DNA from: Segatella copri
GTDB taxonomy: Bacteria; Bacteroidota; Bacteroidia; Bacteroidales; Bacteroidaceae
NCBI RefSeq assembly: GCF_026015625.1
Contig: NZ_JAPDVG010000001.1
Location: 1 to 64,000, forward strand
Length of the DNA: 64,000 bases
Direction: 5' to 3'
Shown: positions 51,701 through 60,223 of the stretch, piece by piece
Layout of the letters: each line of letters begins with the position of its first letter
How positions within the stretch are numbered: position 1 is the stretch's first letter
Notes under the pieces: generated by a model
Databases searched by the model: none
Seen by the model: the letters and a program-made list of their open reading frames with translations, nothing else
Told to the model about the DNA's origin: nothing
Program-made: the position numbers and the translations under genes

Positions 51701-54211
51701 CCAGACTGCTACTGGGAGGACAACCTCACTTTCCGTTCATTATACTTGAATGGCGTTTATCCTACCAAGTATTATGACGAGAGGGGACTGGATGTAGATA
51801 AGTTTGATGGCAAATTCTTTAGCTATTATGCTTATATGCAAGCGGTGGAACTGAGCAAGTTGGAACGTTCTTCTGGCAGAACCGTTGAGGCTGTTCGTAT
51901 ACAGAAAGACGAGCTGGTTCAGGAAGAAGGGAGAGTCATGAAAACTCGTGGGAGTAATATGATTCGTGTTGCAGCGGCTGCTCCATCTGCCAACAAGGTT
52001 TTTGATGCAGTAGAGGAGATGCCGCAGTTTGCTGGCGGTTCAGGCTCAGACGCAGGACTGTTCCTCGACCAGGTGCAGGTGCGCGAGAACCTGAACGAGA
52101 CCGCCTTCTTCTATCCTGCCTTGGAGAGCGACAACAATGGCAACGTAGCCATCAGATTTACCCTGCCGGAGAGCGTGACTACCTGGAAGTTCATGGGCTT
52201 GGCTCATGACAAGGAGATGCGCAACGGTTTGCTGGTGGATGAGGCTGTGGCTCAGAAAACCGTGATGGTGCAGCCTAACATGCCTCGCTTCCTGCGTGAG
52301 GGCGATAAGAGCACCATCGTGGTGAAACTCTTCAATACTTCCGACAAGAAGGTGAGCGGCAACGCCCGTATGCAGATTCTCGACCCAGAGACCAACAAGG
52401 TGGTTTGGCAGAAGACGCAGAACTACAGCATCGATGCCGAGGGCTCTGCTACCATCTCCTTTGATGTCCAGGGACTGAAAGAAGGCGTATATATTAATAA
52501 GGTGGTGGCTGCCGGTAATGGCTACAGCGATGGTGAGCAGCACTATCTGCCGGTTTTGAGCAACCGTGAACTCGTGGTGAACACCCTGCCTATCACCCTG
52601 CATCAGAAGGGTGAGCAGAACTTCGACCTGAGCAAACTCTTCCTGAACAAGGAGGGCAAGCAGGCGAAGGGCGCTGAAGAGGCAAAGGTAACCATCGAGT
52701 ATACCAACAATCCTAGTTGGCTGATGGTGAAGGCGCTGCCAGCTATCAGCAATCCGGATGAGGAGAACGCCATCTCGCTGATGTCTGCCATCTATGCCAA
52801 TACCATCACCACCCATATCCAGAAGACTCTCTCTTTGGATAATCATTCTCAGAAGAATCTCTCTCAGGAGAGCATCCGTCTGCAGAATCAGGTGGAGAAG
52901 CTGAAGAAGTTGCAGAACCCTAACGGTTCCTTCTCCTGGTGGAAGGGCATGAAGGGCAGCCGGTATATGACAACGTCGGTAGCCGAAATGATGGTTCGAT
53001 TGAATGCCATCGCAGGTGTGCAGAAATCAACCGCCAAGATGCTGACTTCCGCCATTGATTATCTCTCCTGGCAGACAGCACAGGAAGTAAGAGAAATGAA
53101 GAAGCAGGAGGAGAAAAAGCAGAAGGTGAGTCCTAGCGAACAGGCGCTGCATTATCTCTACATCCTTTCGATGGATGGCAGAAAGATGAAACAGAATCTG
53201 GAGCAGGATAAGGCTTATCTCCTGGATAAGATGTCGAAGATGACCGGTGATTTCTCCATCTATGGCAAGGCGCGTGCTGCCGTGGTTCTCGCCAGAAACA
53301 GCCAGCAGAATGCTGCTTACCGCGAGAAGGCTGGCGAATATCTGCAGAGCGTGAACGAATATGCCGTTTACCGCGAGGAGATGGGCCGCTACTACGATAC
53401 CCGCAAGGCACTCTACAGCTGGAGAAACTACAAGATTCCTACCCAGGTATCCGTGATAGAGGCGATGCAGATGCTGAAGCCGAACGACAAGCAGACCATA
53501 GAGGAACTGCAGCGCTGGCTCCTGATGTCGAAGCGCACCCAGGTTTGGGATACGCCGGTGAACACCGTGGATGCTGTTTACGCCTTTATGAAGGGCAATG
53601 AGAGCAACTGGAGCAGGAAGGCTGAGAATGCCGTTCTGAAACTGGATGGCAAGCTGCTGCCGATGCCGCAGGATTCCACTACTTTGGGCTATGTGAAGAC
53701 CGAAAAGACGGGCAAGGCATCTAAGCTGAGCATCGACAAAAAGAGCGATTATACCAGCTGGGGTGCTGTCTATGCAGAGTTTAAGCAGCCTATCAGCGAA
53801 ATCGGTTCTATGGAGTCGGGCATCAAGGTGCGCCGTGTCATCGTTCCTGCCGAATCTGAGAGCAAGGGCAAGGCGCAGGCGAAGGTAGGTGAGAAGGTGA
53901 AGGTAACGCTCATCATTACCGCCGACCGCGACTACGACTTTGTGCAGATTACGGATAAGCGTGCGGCATGTCTGGAACCGGTTAACCAGAAGAGCGGTTA
54001 TCAGTGGGGCATAGGCTGCTATGTTTCTCCAAGAGATCATGCAACAAATTTCTATTTCGATCGTTTATCTAAAGGTAAGCACATCGTAGAAATGGAGTAT
54101 TACGTGGATAGAAAGGGCGACTATCAGAGCGGAACTTGCACCGCTGAGTGTACCTACAGTCCGGAATTTGGTGGCCGCACAGAGACGTATGAGTTGAGAG
54201 TTAACAATTAA
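48731..54211 (+). CDS. Alpha-2-macroglobulin family protein, very large, no thioester
   Basis: An 1826-aa exported protein (signal peptide ending LQVAAQ). Recognised by the MG domains (TDRAIYRPGQKVHASAISY, the MG2 hallmark; EEYKRPTFEITFP) and the A2M domain (NETAFFYPALESDNNGNVA, ESVTTWKFMGLAHDKEM). Bacterial relatives trap or block proteases in the periplasm. In the region that usually holds the CxEQ thioester, this protein reads NPDEENAISLMSAIYANTI: the Cys and Gln are missing, so covalent trapping is not expected. A VEEMPQFAGG motif similar to one in TonB C-terminal domains lies near residue 1095. Followed by a DUF1573 protein gene 41 bp downstream. The start at 48731 follows the promoter at 48668. 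Confidence 0.9.
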   Translation: MKRNILSLLVALFATLQVAAQTYDNLWKQAEINAQKDQPKSEIAVMKKIIAKASAAKDYGQLLAAEMRQAILWREISPDSLTPHVKRMEAEVLKVKGPALKAVRYAVLGNVYRDMNEKKSQEFFKKALEQPELLARHTSTEYVPLTLKGVDGSSFNNDLLHLIGFEADSKEAYHLLYTYYNKVGNRGAACLCAYKLIEKYRQDDVREVKKSKYLQTIDSLIQVYQDIPEAGELAVEHFRFMEGATDAKPQDKLNYINYALSRWGGWSRMNELRNAQKRLTEPMFRVKDMPLVLRPSERKWVHLNVRNLQNLKVSISRLNITADNEYDVQNEATYKMLLKKTTKLHQKDFSRNYYGRPNYEEVKDSIEIGGNLPLGAYLMEVTSDNTGIAPQRQLFYVSNLAVMIQQLPDDKHRYVVVNATDGQPIAGAKIELYEKDYDFKTKKDKRTVHARLTTDENGEAYFKNVDGEVLVSTNNDKFTPAKYIYLSRTRYYEKKDNETKYQVYTDRAIYRPGQKVHASAISYTVKKGLDASVPGKSMELKFVLSDANWKQVAEQKVTTDEYGTASVDFELPKEGKTGQYSISVNGTASEYFRVEEYKRPTFEITFPKVNEKYTWGDTVVVKASAKTYAGVPVQGAKVEYQVTRRNQLWWWGAGSAGQLVKTDSCVTREDGTFDVEIPLEASLSEKDEADMSDFMRIARFFNFEVSAIVTDISGESHEGVMSLPLGTKPTILTVNLPKRIEADSLKTVTFAYRNASGMPISSRLKYRIDEGEWKDAEANAPVSIKEYASSSASSSLVWKSGVHQLEAICGQDTLQQKFTLFSMKDTHPVEPTTEWYYQTAKTFPRDGKPVYIQVGSSENGAHIVYSIIAGNKLLEKGAWELGDSIVTLPFTYKEEYASGIVLNYSFVKQGKCYTRMMSIARPLPEKKLNIAWKTFRNRLTPGQKEEWTLKITTPDGKPAKAQLMSVLYDKSLDQIAPHSWNFSLGFYQSLPDCYWEDNLTFRSLYLNGVYPTKYYDERGLDVDKFDGKFFSYYAYMQAVELSKLERSSGRTVEAVRIQKDELVQEEGRVMKTRGSNMIRVAAAAPSANKVFDAVEEMPQFAGGSGSDAGLFLDQVQVRENLNETAFFYPALESDNNGNVAIRFTLPESVTTWKFMGLAHDKEMRNGLLVDEAVAQKTVMVQPNMPRFLREGDKSTIVVKLFNTSDKKVSGNARMQILDPETNKVVWQKTQNYSIDAEGSATISFDVQGLKEGVYINKVVAAGNGYSDGEQHYLPVLSNRELVVNTLPITLHQKGEQNFDLSKLFLNKEGKQAKGAEEAKVTIEYTNNPSWLMVKALPAISNPDEENAISLMSAIYANTITTHIQKTLSLDNHSQKNLSQESIRLQNQVEKLKKLQNPNGSFSWWKGMKGSRYMTTSVAEMMVRLNAIAGVQKSTAKMLTSAIDYLSWQTAQEVREMKKQEEKKQKVSPSEQALHYLYILSMDGRKMKQNLEQDKAYLLDKMSKMTGDFSIYGKARAAVVLARNSQQNAAYREKAGEYLQSVNEYAVYREEMGRYYDTRKALYSWRNYKIPTQVSVIEAMQMLKPNDKQTIEELQRWLLMSKRTQVWDTPVNTVDAVYAFMKGNESNWSRKAENAVLKLDGKLLPMPQDSTTLGYVKTEKTGKASKLSIDKKSDYTSWGAVYAEFKQPISEIGSMESGIKVRRVIVPAESESKGKAQAKVGEKVKVTLIITADRDYDFVQITDKRAACLEPVNQKSGYQWGIGCYVSPRDHATNFYFDRLSKGKHIVEMEYYVDRKGDYQSGTCTAECTYSPEFGGRTETYELRVNN

Positions 54212-54252
54212 TAGTTTATAGTTTATAGATTGATAATTTAAAATAGAATAGT

Positions 54253-55317
54253 ATGAAACGGATGAATATATGGATGCTCTCAGCGCTGTTGGCGCTGCCT
54301 GCATCAGCACAGAAGATTACAACCCAGCACGAGGTGGTAGACTGCGGACAGGTGGTGTTCCGCAAGCCTGTAACTGCCGAATTCGTGCTGAAGAATGACG
54401 GGCACAAGCCTTTGGTTATCAACAATGTGTTGAAAAGCTGCGGCTGTACGGAGGTAGATTATCCGAAGACGGGCATAGCTGCCGGCGAAAGTTTCGTCAT
54501 CAAGGCGGTATACGATGCCAAGCAGATGGGTACTTTCACCAAGCAGGTTTGCCTCTATACCAATGCGGATGAAGAGCCGTTCATCCTCTCTATGAGGGGA
54601 AAGGTAGTGGGCAGCGTAGTAGATTTCGCTGGTTCTTACGATGAGATGCTGGGTGTCATCAAGAGTGATGCCCAGGAGGTGGAGTTTGATGACGTGAACC
54701 GTGGCGACCGTCCGGTTCAGCGCATCCATATCTTCAATCCTACCGACGAATTACTGGAGCCGGTAGTGATGCATCTGCCATCCTATCTTCATGCTTTCGT
54801 ATCGCCTTCCAAGGTGGCTCCGCGTCATTCTGCCGAAATCAGTTTCGTGCTGGATTCCAAGAAACTGCGTGACCTGGGATTGAACCAGACTTCGGTTTAT
54901 CTCGGTGAGCGTCCTGGCGATAAGATTGCGCCTGAGAAGGAAATCGTGGTTTCAGCCGTTCTTCTTCCTGGTTTCGAGAACATGACTCCAGCCAGGAAGG
55001 CACTGGCTCCGAAGCTAGAGATGTCTGCCACCGATCTCAATCTGGGTAGTTTCAATGGAAAGAAGAAACTGAAGGGTGAGATTCTGATTACCAATAAGGG
55101 TAAGTCGGAACTGGATATCCGCAGCATGCAGATGTTTACGATGGGCTTGCAGGTGAACCTGAAGAAGAGTAAGATTCAGCCAGGAGAGACCGTTAAGATG
55201 AAGGTGACGGCTGTGGCTGCCGACTTGAAGAAATCGCGTGTCAGACACCCTCGTATCCTCATGATTACGAATGATCCTGACCATGCTAAGGTGGTGGTGA
55301 AGATTAATGTACAATGA
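54253..55317 (+). CDS. DUF1573-domain exported protein
   Basis: A 354-aa protein with a signal peptide (about 1-19, LPASAQ). The N-terminal DUF1573 domain is clear: DCGQVVFRKPVTAEFVLKND followed by VINNVLKSCGCTEVDYPKTG. A second similar domain covers the C-terminal half (LNLGSFNGKKKLKGEILITN). These immunoglobulin-like domains are common in Bacteroidota periplasmic proteins; no enzyme role is known. It overlaps the ispH start by 11 nt and follows the A2M-like gene, so the three may be cotranscribed. Confidence 0.85.
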   Translation: MKRMNIWMLSALLALPASAQKITTQHEVVDCGQVVFRKPVTAEFVLKNDGHKPLVINNVLKSCGCTEVDYPKTGIAAGESFVIKAVYDAKQMGTFTKQVCLYTNADEEPFILSMRGKVVGSVVDFAGSYDEMLGVIKSDAQEVEFDDVNRGDRPVQRIHIFNPTDELLEPVVMHLPSYLHAFVSPSKVAPRHSAEISFVLDSKKLRDLGLNQTSVYLGERPGDKIAPEKEIVVSAVLLPGFENMTPARKALAPKLEMSATDLNLGSFNGKKKLKGEILITNKGKSELDIRSMQMFTMGLQVNLKKSKIQPGETVKMKVTAVAADLKKSRVRHPRILMITNDPDHAKVVVKINVQ

Positions 55318-56221
55318 ATTAAAAACGAATATCGTGCAGATAGAAATAGATAACGGCAGTGGGTTCTGCTTTGGCGTAACCACTGCCATCAAGAAAGCTG
55401 AAGAGGAGTTGGCTAAGGGCGGTAAACTTTACTGCCTGGGCGATATTGTGCATAACGGTATGGAGGTGGAGCGCCTGCATGAAGCGGGACTCATCACGAT
55501 AGACCATGAGCAGATGGAGGAACTGCAGGGCGTAAAGGTCTTGCTCCGTGCTCATGGTGAACCGCCTGAAACTTATGCCCTTGCCGAGCGAAACAACATT
55601 GAAATCATCGATGCTACCTGTCCTGTGGTGCTCCAGTTGCAGCGCCGCATCAAGAAGCAATATGTCAACAATCCGGAGGCACAGATCGTGATTTTCGGCA
55701 AGAACGGGCATGCTGAGGTGCTCGGACTGGTGGGGCAGACGGAGAGTCATGCCATCGTGGTAGAGAAGTTTGAGGATGTGAAGCAGTTGAAGGAAAGCGG
55801 TCAGCTGGATTTCTCTAAAGATATCTATCTTTACTCCCAGACTACCAAGAGTCTCGATGAGTTCCACCGCATCATCGAATACTGCCAGGAGCATATTGTT
55901 GAGGGTGCTGTCTTCAAGAGTTTCGATACCATCTGCCGTCAGGTGGCTAACCGCATGCCTAACATCGCTGCCTTTGCCAGCAAGCATGATGTCATCCTCT
56001 TTGTGAGTGGCAGAAAGAGTTCGAACGGTAAGGTGCTTTTCAAGGAATGCAAGAGTGTGAATGCCAACAGCTACCAGATAGAAAGTGCCGACGAGATAGA
56101 TATGAACTGGTTCAAGGATGTGGAAACGGTAGGTATCTGTGGCGCTACCAGTACGCCGAAGTGGCTGATGGAAGAGTGCAAGGAGAAGATTATCAACGAT
56201 AGTTCTGCTCTCTTACTGTAA
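55307..56221 (+). CDS. ispH: 4-hydroxy-3-methylbut-2-enyl diphosphate reductase (IspH/LytB)
   Basis: A 304-aa iron-sulfur enzyme, last step of the MEP isoprenoid pathway giving IPP and DMAPP. The three cluster cysteines are Cys21 (GSGFCFGV), Cys105 (DATCPVV) and Cys210 (FDTICRQV); motifs LRAHGEPP, GKNGHAEVLGLVGQT, SGRKSSN and GATSTPKWL are present. The ATG at 55307 overlaps the DUF1573 gene; a GTG at 55334 gives a start closer to that of many IspH proteins, so the true start is open. Confidence 0.96.
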   Translation: MYNELKTNIVQIEIDNGSGFCFGVTTAIKKAEEELAKGGKLYCLGDIVHNGMEVERLHEAGLITIDHEQMEELQGVKVLLRAHGEPPETYALAERNNIEIIDATCPVVLQLQRRIKKQYVNNPEAQIVIFGKNGHAEVLGLVGQTESHAIVVEKFEDVKQLKESGQLDFSKDIYLYSQTTKSLDEFHRIIEYCQEHIVEGAVFKSFDTICRQVANRMPNIAAFASKHDVILFVSGRKSSNGKVLFKECKSVNANSYQIESADEIDMNWFKDVETVGICGATSTPKWLMEECKEKIINDSSALLL

Positions 56222-56226
56222 GATTT

Positions 56227-56379
56227 AATGCGTTGATTGTTAGTTAGTTAACCACCTTGCTACCGCGTTTTGCGGTAACAAGGGTATAGGATAGTTCTAT
56301 CGTTGATTGAAAAACTTAATATGTTGGTTGTTAATTAGTTAACCCATTTGGTGTCGTGTTTTACGACGTCAAGTGGGTT
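56227..56379. repeat. Duplicated hairpin unit of about 91 bp
   Basis: Two copies of a leader (GTTGRTTGTTARTTAGTTAACC) each followed by a hairpin: CCTTGCTACCGC / GCGGTAACAAGG at 56254-56284, and AACCCATTTG...CAAGTGGGTT at 56341-56379. Not coding. Confidence 0.75.
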
Positions 56380-56387
56380 CATTTTTT
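56341..56387 (+). terminator. Probable terminator of ispH
   Basis: Hairpin AACCCA-TTG-GTCGT / ACGAC-CAA-TGGGTT, then CATTTTTTAT. Confidence 0.65.
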
Positions 56388-56399
56388 ATAAACTGTCTG

Positions 56400-56502
56400 A
56401 AAATAAAACAGGTGATAAATCTTCTCCCGAAGACCTATCACCTTCAAAAAACAGTAATTAACTCAAAATTTATAATCTATATCATTACTACCTTGTTAAT
56501 AT
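56400..56502 (-). ncRNA. Candidate small RNA
   Basis: A full Bacteroidota promoter (TTTG, 20 nt, TATCTTTG) on the minus strand has no ORF downstream. The transcript would run about 100 nt and end at the hairpin AGGTGATA-GTCTTC / GAAGAT-TATCACCT (56408-56441) plus a T-rich tail. Not matched to a known RNA family; evidence is promoter plus hairpin only. Confidence 0.45.
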
Positions 56503-56507
56503 GGTTG

Positions 56508-56515
56508 CAAAGATA
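56508..56515 (-). promoter_or_regulatory. Promoter without a downstream protein gene
   Basis: TATCTTTG on the minus strand with TTTG 20 nt upstream; drives the candidate small RNA. Confidence 0.6.
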
Positions 56516-56630
56516 CTACATTGAAGTTTTTTTCCCAAATCTTTTTCATCGAATAAAATAAATTTATCGGTAAAAGTAGTATCTTTAACGTATTTTTGCA
56601 TAAATAACCCGGCAGTCTCTTTTCTGTAGC

Positions 56631-57323
56631 TTATTCTGCTATTGCCTTTTGATATTGTTCCATCAGCCATGCCTTCTGTTCAGGAATGGTCATGTTGCTG
56701 TTGTCGAGCGTAATGGCATCATCAGCCTTTCTGAGTGGGGAAGTCTCGCGGTGGGTATCGATATAGTCGCGCTCCTCTACATTCTTCAGAATCGCATCGA
56801 AGTCGGCTGGCATTCCTTTCTCCTTCAGTTCATCGAAACGGCGCTGTGCTCTCACCTGTGAGCTGGCTGTAACGAAAATCTTCAGTTCGGCATTAGGGAA
56901 CACGGTGGTACCTATATCGCGACCATCCATCACGATGCCCTTGTCTTCGCCCATCTTCTGCTGCTGTTCTACCAGCGCCTCTCTGACGAAAGGAACGGCG
57001 GCAATCGGACTAACGTGGTTGGAAACCTCTAACGAACGGATTTCCTTTTCTACCAGTTCGCCGTTCAGATAGCAGTCTGGGCGACCGGTTGTTGCATTAA
57101 ACTTGAATGAGATGCTGATGTTCTTCATCTCCTTCTGCAGTTCTTCTGTCTTTACGGCTCCATCTGCTTCGAAGAGCTGATGACGCAGCGCATAGAGAGT
57201 TACCGAGCGGTACATTGCGCCCGTATCTACATAAACATAACCTATTTCCTTGGCAAGATCCTTTGCCATCGTACTCTTACCGCAAGAAGAGTATCCGTCT
57301 ATTGCTATTGTTATTTTCTTCAT
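56631..57323 (-). CDS. cmk: Cytidylate kinase
   Basis: A 230-aa (d)CMP kinase. P-loop GYSSCGKST (about 9-17), then [10 protein letters not shown], nucleotide-binding [20 protein letters not shown] and the lid region AQRRFDEL...[20 protein letters not shown]. It makes CDP from CMP with ATP for nucleic-acid and lipid synthesis. Next to the porQ-like gene on the same strand, an arrangement often seen in Bacteroidota. Confidence 0.97.
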   Translation of the reverse strand: MKKITIAIDGYSSCGKSTMAKDLAKEIGYVYVDTGAMYRSVTLYALRHQLFEADGAVKTEELQKEMKNISISFKFNATTGRPDCYLNGELVEKEIRSLEVSNHVSPIAAVPFVREALVEQQQKMGEDKGIVMDGRDIGTTVFPNAELKIFVTASSQVRAQRRFDELKEKGMPADFDAILKNVEERDYIDTHRETSPLRKADDAITLDNSNMTIPEQKAWLMEQYQKAIAE

Positions 57324-57347
57324 AATTTCGAACTAATTTTAATGTAT

Positions 57348-57399
57348 AATTTATCATGTACAATTTATCATGTACAATTTATCATGTACAATTTATAAT
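57348..57399. repeat. 14-bp tandem repeat between cmk and porQ
   Basis: Three copies of AATTTATCATGTAC at 57348, 57362 and 57376 plus a partial fourth that overlaps the porQ stop region. Confidence 0.85.
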
Positions 57400-58340
57400 C
57401 TGTAACTTACGTTCAGCATGAGACTGCTGCTACTGACGTGATATTTGCCGTAGGCAACGTTCAGATGGAAGCGCTCCAGGTTGATACCGCCACCCACAGA
57501 GAAACCGGCTCCATGACTGCTTTCCTCATCTTCTGAGGTGCTGATTTTCATCTCGTTGGCTCTCCGGAAGTTGTAGCCGGCACCTATCCACAGGCTCTCC
57601 GAAAGCAGAATGTCGGCACCTACTACGGCATGATCACGAAGACTGCTGTCCCAATGGTTCAGGTTGACCAGTGTGGCTGATACCCTGAACGGTGCGTTGG
57701 CGAAGCGTTTCGTCACACCCAACTGCAGGTCGATAGGCATCTTCTCGTATTCATTATCGTAGGCTTTCAGCTGTCCACCCAGATTCTTTGCCGCACATGA
57801 AACCGACCATTCCGTTTCCGGGTCGTAATAGTTGATACCCAGATCCACTCCCACAGCGATAGAATTGTAATCGCCAATATACGAAGTGATGAATTTGGCG
57901 GCAATACCACCTGCGAATTTCTCACCGAGCATATAAGAGAAGTAACCCGCAACGGCAATATCCTTTGCCGAGAACTCACCCATCTGGATGTTGTTCTCGT
58001 CCGTCTCTTTCATCTTTCCGTAGTCAACAAGCTGAGCCGAAACAGCCCACGAAGCCTTGTCGTTGACAATACGGTTGAAACTAGCCGAGGCAGTATTCAC
58101 CCCCGACATATAGTTCATATAATTGAGATTGACCGTCTTGTCGCTTACCGAAGCCAGGAGAGCCGGATTATGGAATATGAGTGCCTCATCATCTTCTATC
58201 AAGGTGATGTTGTCGCCACCCAGAGCTGCTGCGTGAGCACTCACCGGCAAGCGAAGGAAATTATACCCCGTTTGGCTCTCTTGAGCATCAATAATTGTCG
58301 CAAAAAGCGTCAATATTGCGGAAATTACATATTTTTTCAT
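57393..58340 (-). CDS. porQ: PorQ-like outer-membrane protein of type IX secretion
   Basis: A 315-aa outer-membrane beta-barrel-type protein with signal peptide (about 1-19, IIDAQ). The PorQ-typical start of the mature protein, YNFLRLPVSAHAAALGGDNI, is followed by LIFHNPALLASVSDKTVNLNYMNYMSGV, and the C-terminus ends in an aromatic-rich strand (SSLMLNVSYRL). PorQ is part of the PorP/PorV/PorQ group tied to the type IX secretion system. The -7 box TATCTTTG at 58362-58369 (minus) lies 22 nt before the start. Its link with cmk is conserved. Confidence 0.88.
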   Translation of the reverse strand: MKKYVISAILTLFATIIDAQESQTGYNFLRLPVSAHAAALGGDNITLIEDDEALIFHNPALLASVSDKTVNLNYMNYMSGVNTASASFNRIVNDKASWAVSAQLVDYGKMKETDENNIQMGEFSAKDIAVAGYFSYMLGEKFAGGIAAKFITSYIGDYNSIAVGVDLGINYYDPETEWSVSCAAKNLGGQLKAYDNEYEKMPIDLQLGVTKRFANAPFRVSATLVNLNHWDSSLRDHAVVGADILLSESLWIGAGYNFRRANEMKISTSEDEESSHGAGFSVGGGINLERFHLNVAYGKYHVSSSSLMLNVSYRL

Positions 58341-58361
58341 TTAAATTTTCTAATTCTTTGG

Positions 58362-58369
58362 CAAAGATA
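58362..58369 (-). promoter_or_regulatory. -7 box for porQ
   Basis: TATCTTTG on the minus strand. Confidence 0.65.
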
Positions 58370-58442
58370 CTGCTTTTTTCAATAATAAGAAGTAAATTTG
58401 CAATGTTTTCGTAGGAAATAACGATTTTAAACGGTTTTTATT

Positions 58443-59168
58443 GTGGAAATTAAGAAATCAAATAGCGCACAACTGGAAGATAAGCGGGTTACATTTTTCC
58501 TGCTGGGGTTGCTGCTGGCTTTTACTTTCATCTTCGTAGGACTCCAATATCAGAGAGGTCCGCAGGGAGATGATGACTTGTCTGAATCGATGGAAGATCT
58601 TGCACAGGATCTGGAAATGTCGGCTCGACCCGACCAGAAAGATATGGTGAGTGCAGAGGCTGTTTCGGCTCCTGCTTCTAAGTCAATTACCCAGGAAGTG
58701 AAGGCTGCCGAGCAACAGACTCAGAAGGCACCGCAGAAAATCAGTTCTACAACCAGCGAACTGGTTATCGGCGACGGCTCGGGTGTAGTGGATGGATCTG
58801 AGGTGAAGGAAGCGGTTCCTGAAACTCCCATTGAGAATCCAGGAGTTGAGGCTCCTATCAAACTGACCGTCGTGCAGAAGATACCGCAGTTTCCTGGTGG
58901 CTGGTCTGCCTTCATGCAGTGGCTTACCAAGAACCTGAAGTACCCTGTAGCTGCCCAGAAGAGTAGGATTCAGGGAACCGTAGTGGTATCCTTTATCGTA
59001 AACAAGGATGGTAGTGTTGCCAATATTAAGGTAAGCACTTCGGTAGATCCATTGCTCGACAACGAGGCTTTGAGGGTGATGAAGATGATGCCGAAGTGGA
59101 AGCCGGGCATCGATAAAGGCAAGGTCTGTCGCACGATGATTGCCATCCCGGTAGTGTTCCAGCTATAA
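58443..59168 (+). CDS. TonB-family energy transducer
   Basis: A 241-aa protein with a short cytosolic start (EIKKSNSAQLEDKR), one membrane helix (VTFFLLGLLLAFTFIFVGLQY, about 16-36), a periplasmic linker and a C-terminal TonB domain (IPQFPGGWSAFMQWLTKNLK through MMPKWKPGIDKGK). It couples the proton gradient to TonB-dependent receptors such as those at 2161-4521 and 23880-27056. The start is GTG at 58443; no ATG is in frame upstream. Which receptors it serves is unknown. Confidence 0.9.
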   Translation: MEIKKSNSAQLEDKRVTFFLLGLLLAFTFIFVGLQYQRGPQGDDDLSESMEDLAQDLEMSARPDQKDMVSAEAVSAPASKSITQEVKAAEQQTQKAPQKISSTTSELVIGDGSGVVDGSEVKEAVPETPIENPGVEAPIKLTVVQKIPQFPGGWSAFMQWLTKNLKYPVAAQKSRIQGTVVVSFIVNKDGSVANIKVSTSVDPLLDNEALRVMKMMPKWKPGIDKGKVCRTMIAIPVVFQL

Positions 59169-59209
59169 ATTATTCATTGTAAATTATACATTATAAATTA
59201 TACATTATT

Positions 59210-60184
59210 ATGAAGACAGCAGATGAAATTTTAAGCATGGTAAATGAGTTTCTGGCTAATTTGCCTTACGAAAGAAAGCCAAAGTCTCTTTATGAGCCTA
59301 TCAGATACGTTCTTTCTATGGGTGGCAAGCGTATTCGTCCTACGCTCATGCTTCTGGGCTACAATCTTTTCAAGGACAATCCTGAGAAGATTCTGATGAA
59401 TGCCGTTGCCCTGGAAACTTATCATAACTATACTTTGCTGCATGATGACCTGATGGACAATGCTGATTTGCGTCGCGGTCATGAAACGGTTCATAAGAAA
59501 TGGGATGCCAATACGGCAATCCTTTCGGGCGACAGCATGCTCGTTCTGGCTTATGAGCGTATGGCTCAATGTGATGAAAAGCATCTTGCCAAGGTGTTGA
59601 AACTCTTTACGACCACTGCCCTGGAAATTGGTGAAGGTCAGCAGTTTGATATGGAGTTTGAAAACCGTAACGATGTGAAGGAGGAGGAATATATCGAGAT
59701 GATCCGCCTCAAGACCAGCGTTCTCCTGGCTTGTGCCCTGAAGATGGGTGCTATCCTTGCCGATGCTTCTGATGAGGATGCAGAGAACCTGTATAAGTTT
59801 GGCGAGCAGATTGGATTGGCGTTCCAGTTGCAGGATGATTACCTCGATGTTTACGGCGATACCAAGGTGTTCGGTAAGGAGATTGGTGGTGATATCACAT
59901 CCAACAAGAAGACTTACATGCTCATCAATGCCTTCAACCATGCCAACGACGCTCAGCGTGCAGAACTGCAGAAGTGGGTTGATGCCAAGGATTTCGACCG
60001 CAAGGAGAAGGTGGCTGCCGTTACCCGTCTTTACAACGAGATAGGTATCGACAAAATGGCGCAGGATAAGATTGCTTATTATTTCGAGCAGAGCAAGAAG
60101 TATCTGGATGCCGTGAATGTGCCTGCTGAGCGTAAGGAGGAATTGGCAAAGTATGCTCAGAAAATGATGAAGCGACAGTACTAG
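59210..60184 (+). CDS. Polyprenyl diphosphate synthase
   Basis: A 324-aa trans-prenyltransferase. First Asp-rich motif LLHDDLMDNADLRRG (Asp79/Asp80), second motif QLQDDYLDVYGD (from Asp209), and GGKRIRPTLML near 40. It extends allylic diphosphates with IPP to make long isoprenoids (quinone tails or similar). Chain length cannot be set from the motifs. In isoprenoid context with ispH 3 kb away. Followed by the tatD-like gene after a 39-bp AT-rich gap. Confidence 0.93.
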   Translation: MKTADEILSMVNEFLANLPYERKPKSLYEPIRYVLSMGGKRIRPTLMLLGYNLFKDNPEKILMNAVALETYHNYTLLHDDLMDNADLRRGHETVHKKWDANTAILSGDSMLVLAYERMAQCDEKHLAKVLKLFTTTALEIGEGQQFDMEFENRNDVKEEEYIEMIRLKTSVLLACALKMGAILADASDEDAENLYKFGEQIGLAFQLQDDYLDVYGDTKVFGKEIGGDITSNKKTYMLINAFNHANDAQRAELQKWVDAKDFDRKEKVAAVTRLYNEIGIDKMAQDKIAYYFEQSKKYLDAVNVPAERKEELAKYAQKMMKRQY

Positions 60185-60223
60185 TTGATAGTTAATAGTT
60201 TATAGTTGACAGTTGATAGGGCA

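Noticed and set aside
56591..56598. Plus-strand TATTTTTG antisense to cmk as a promoter
   Set aside because: No -33 TTTG at the right distance and no plus-strand gene follows.
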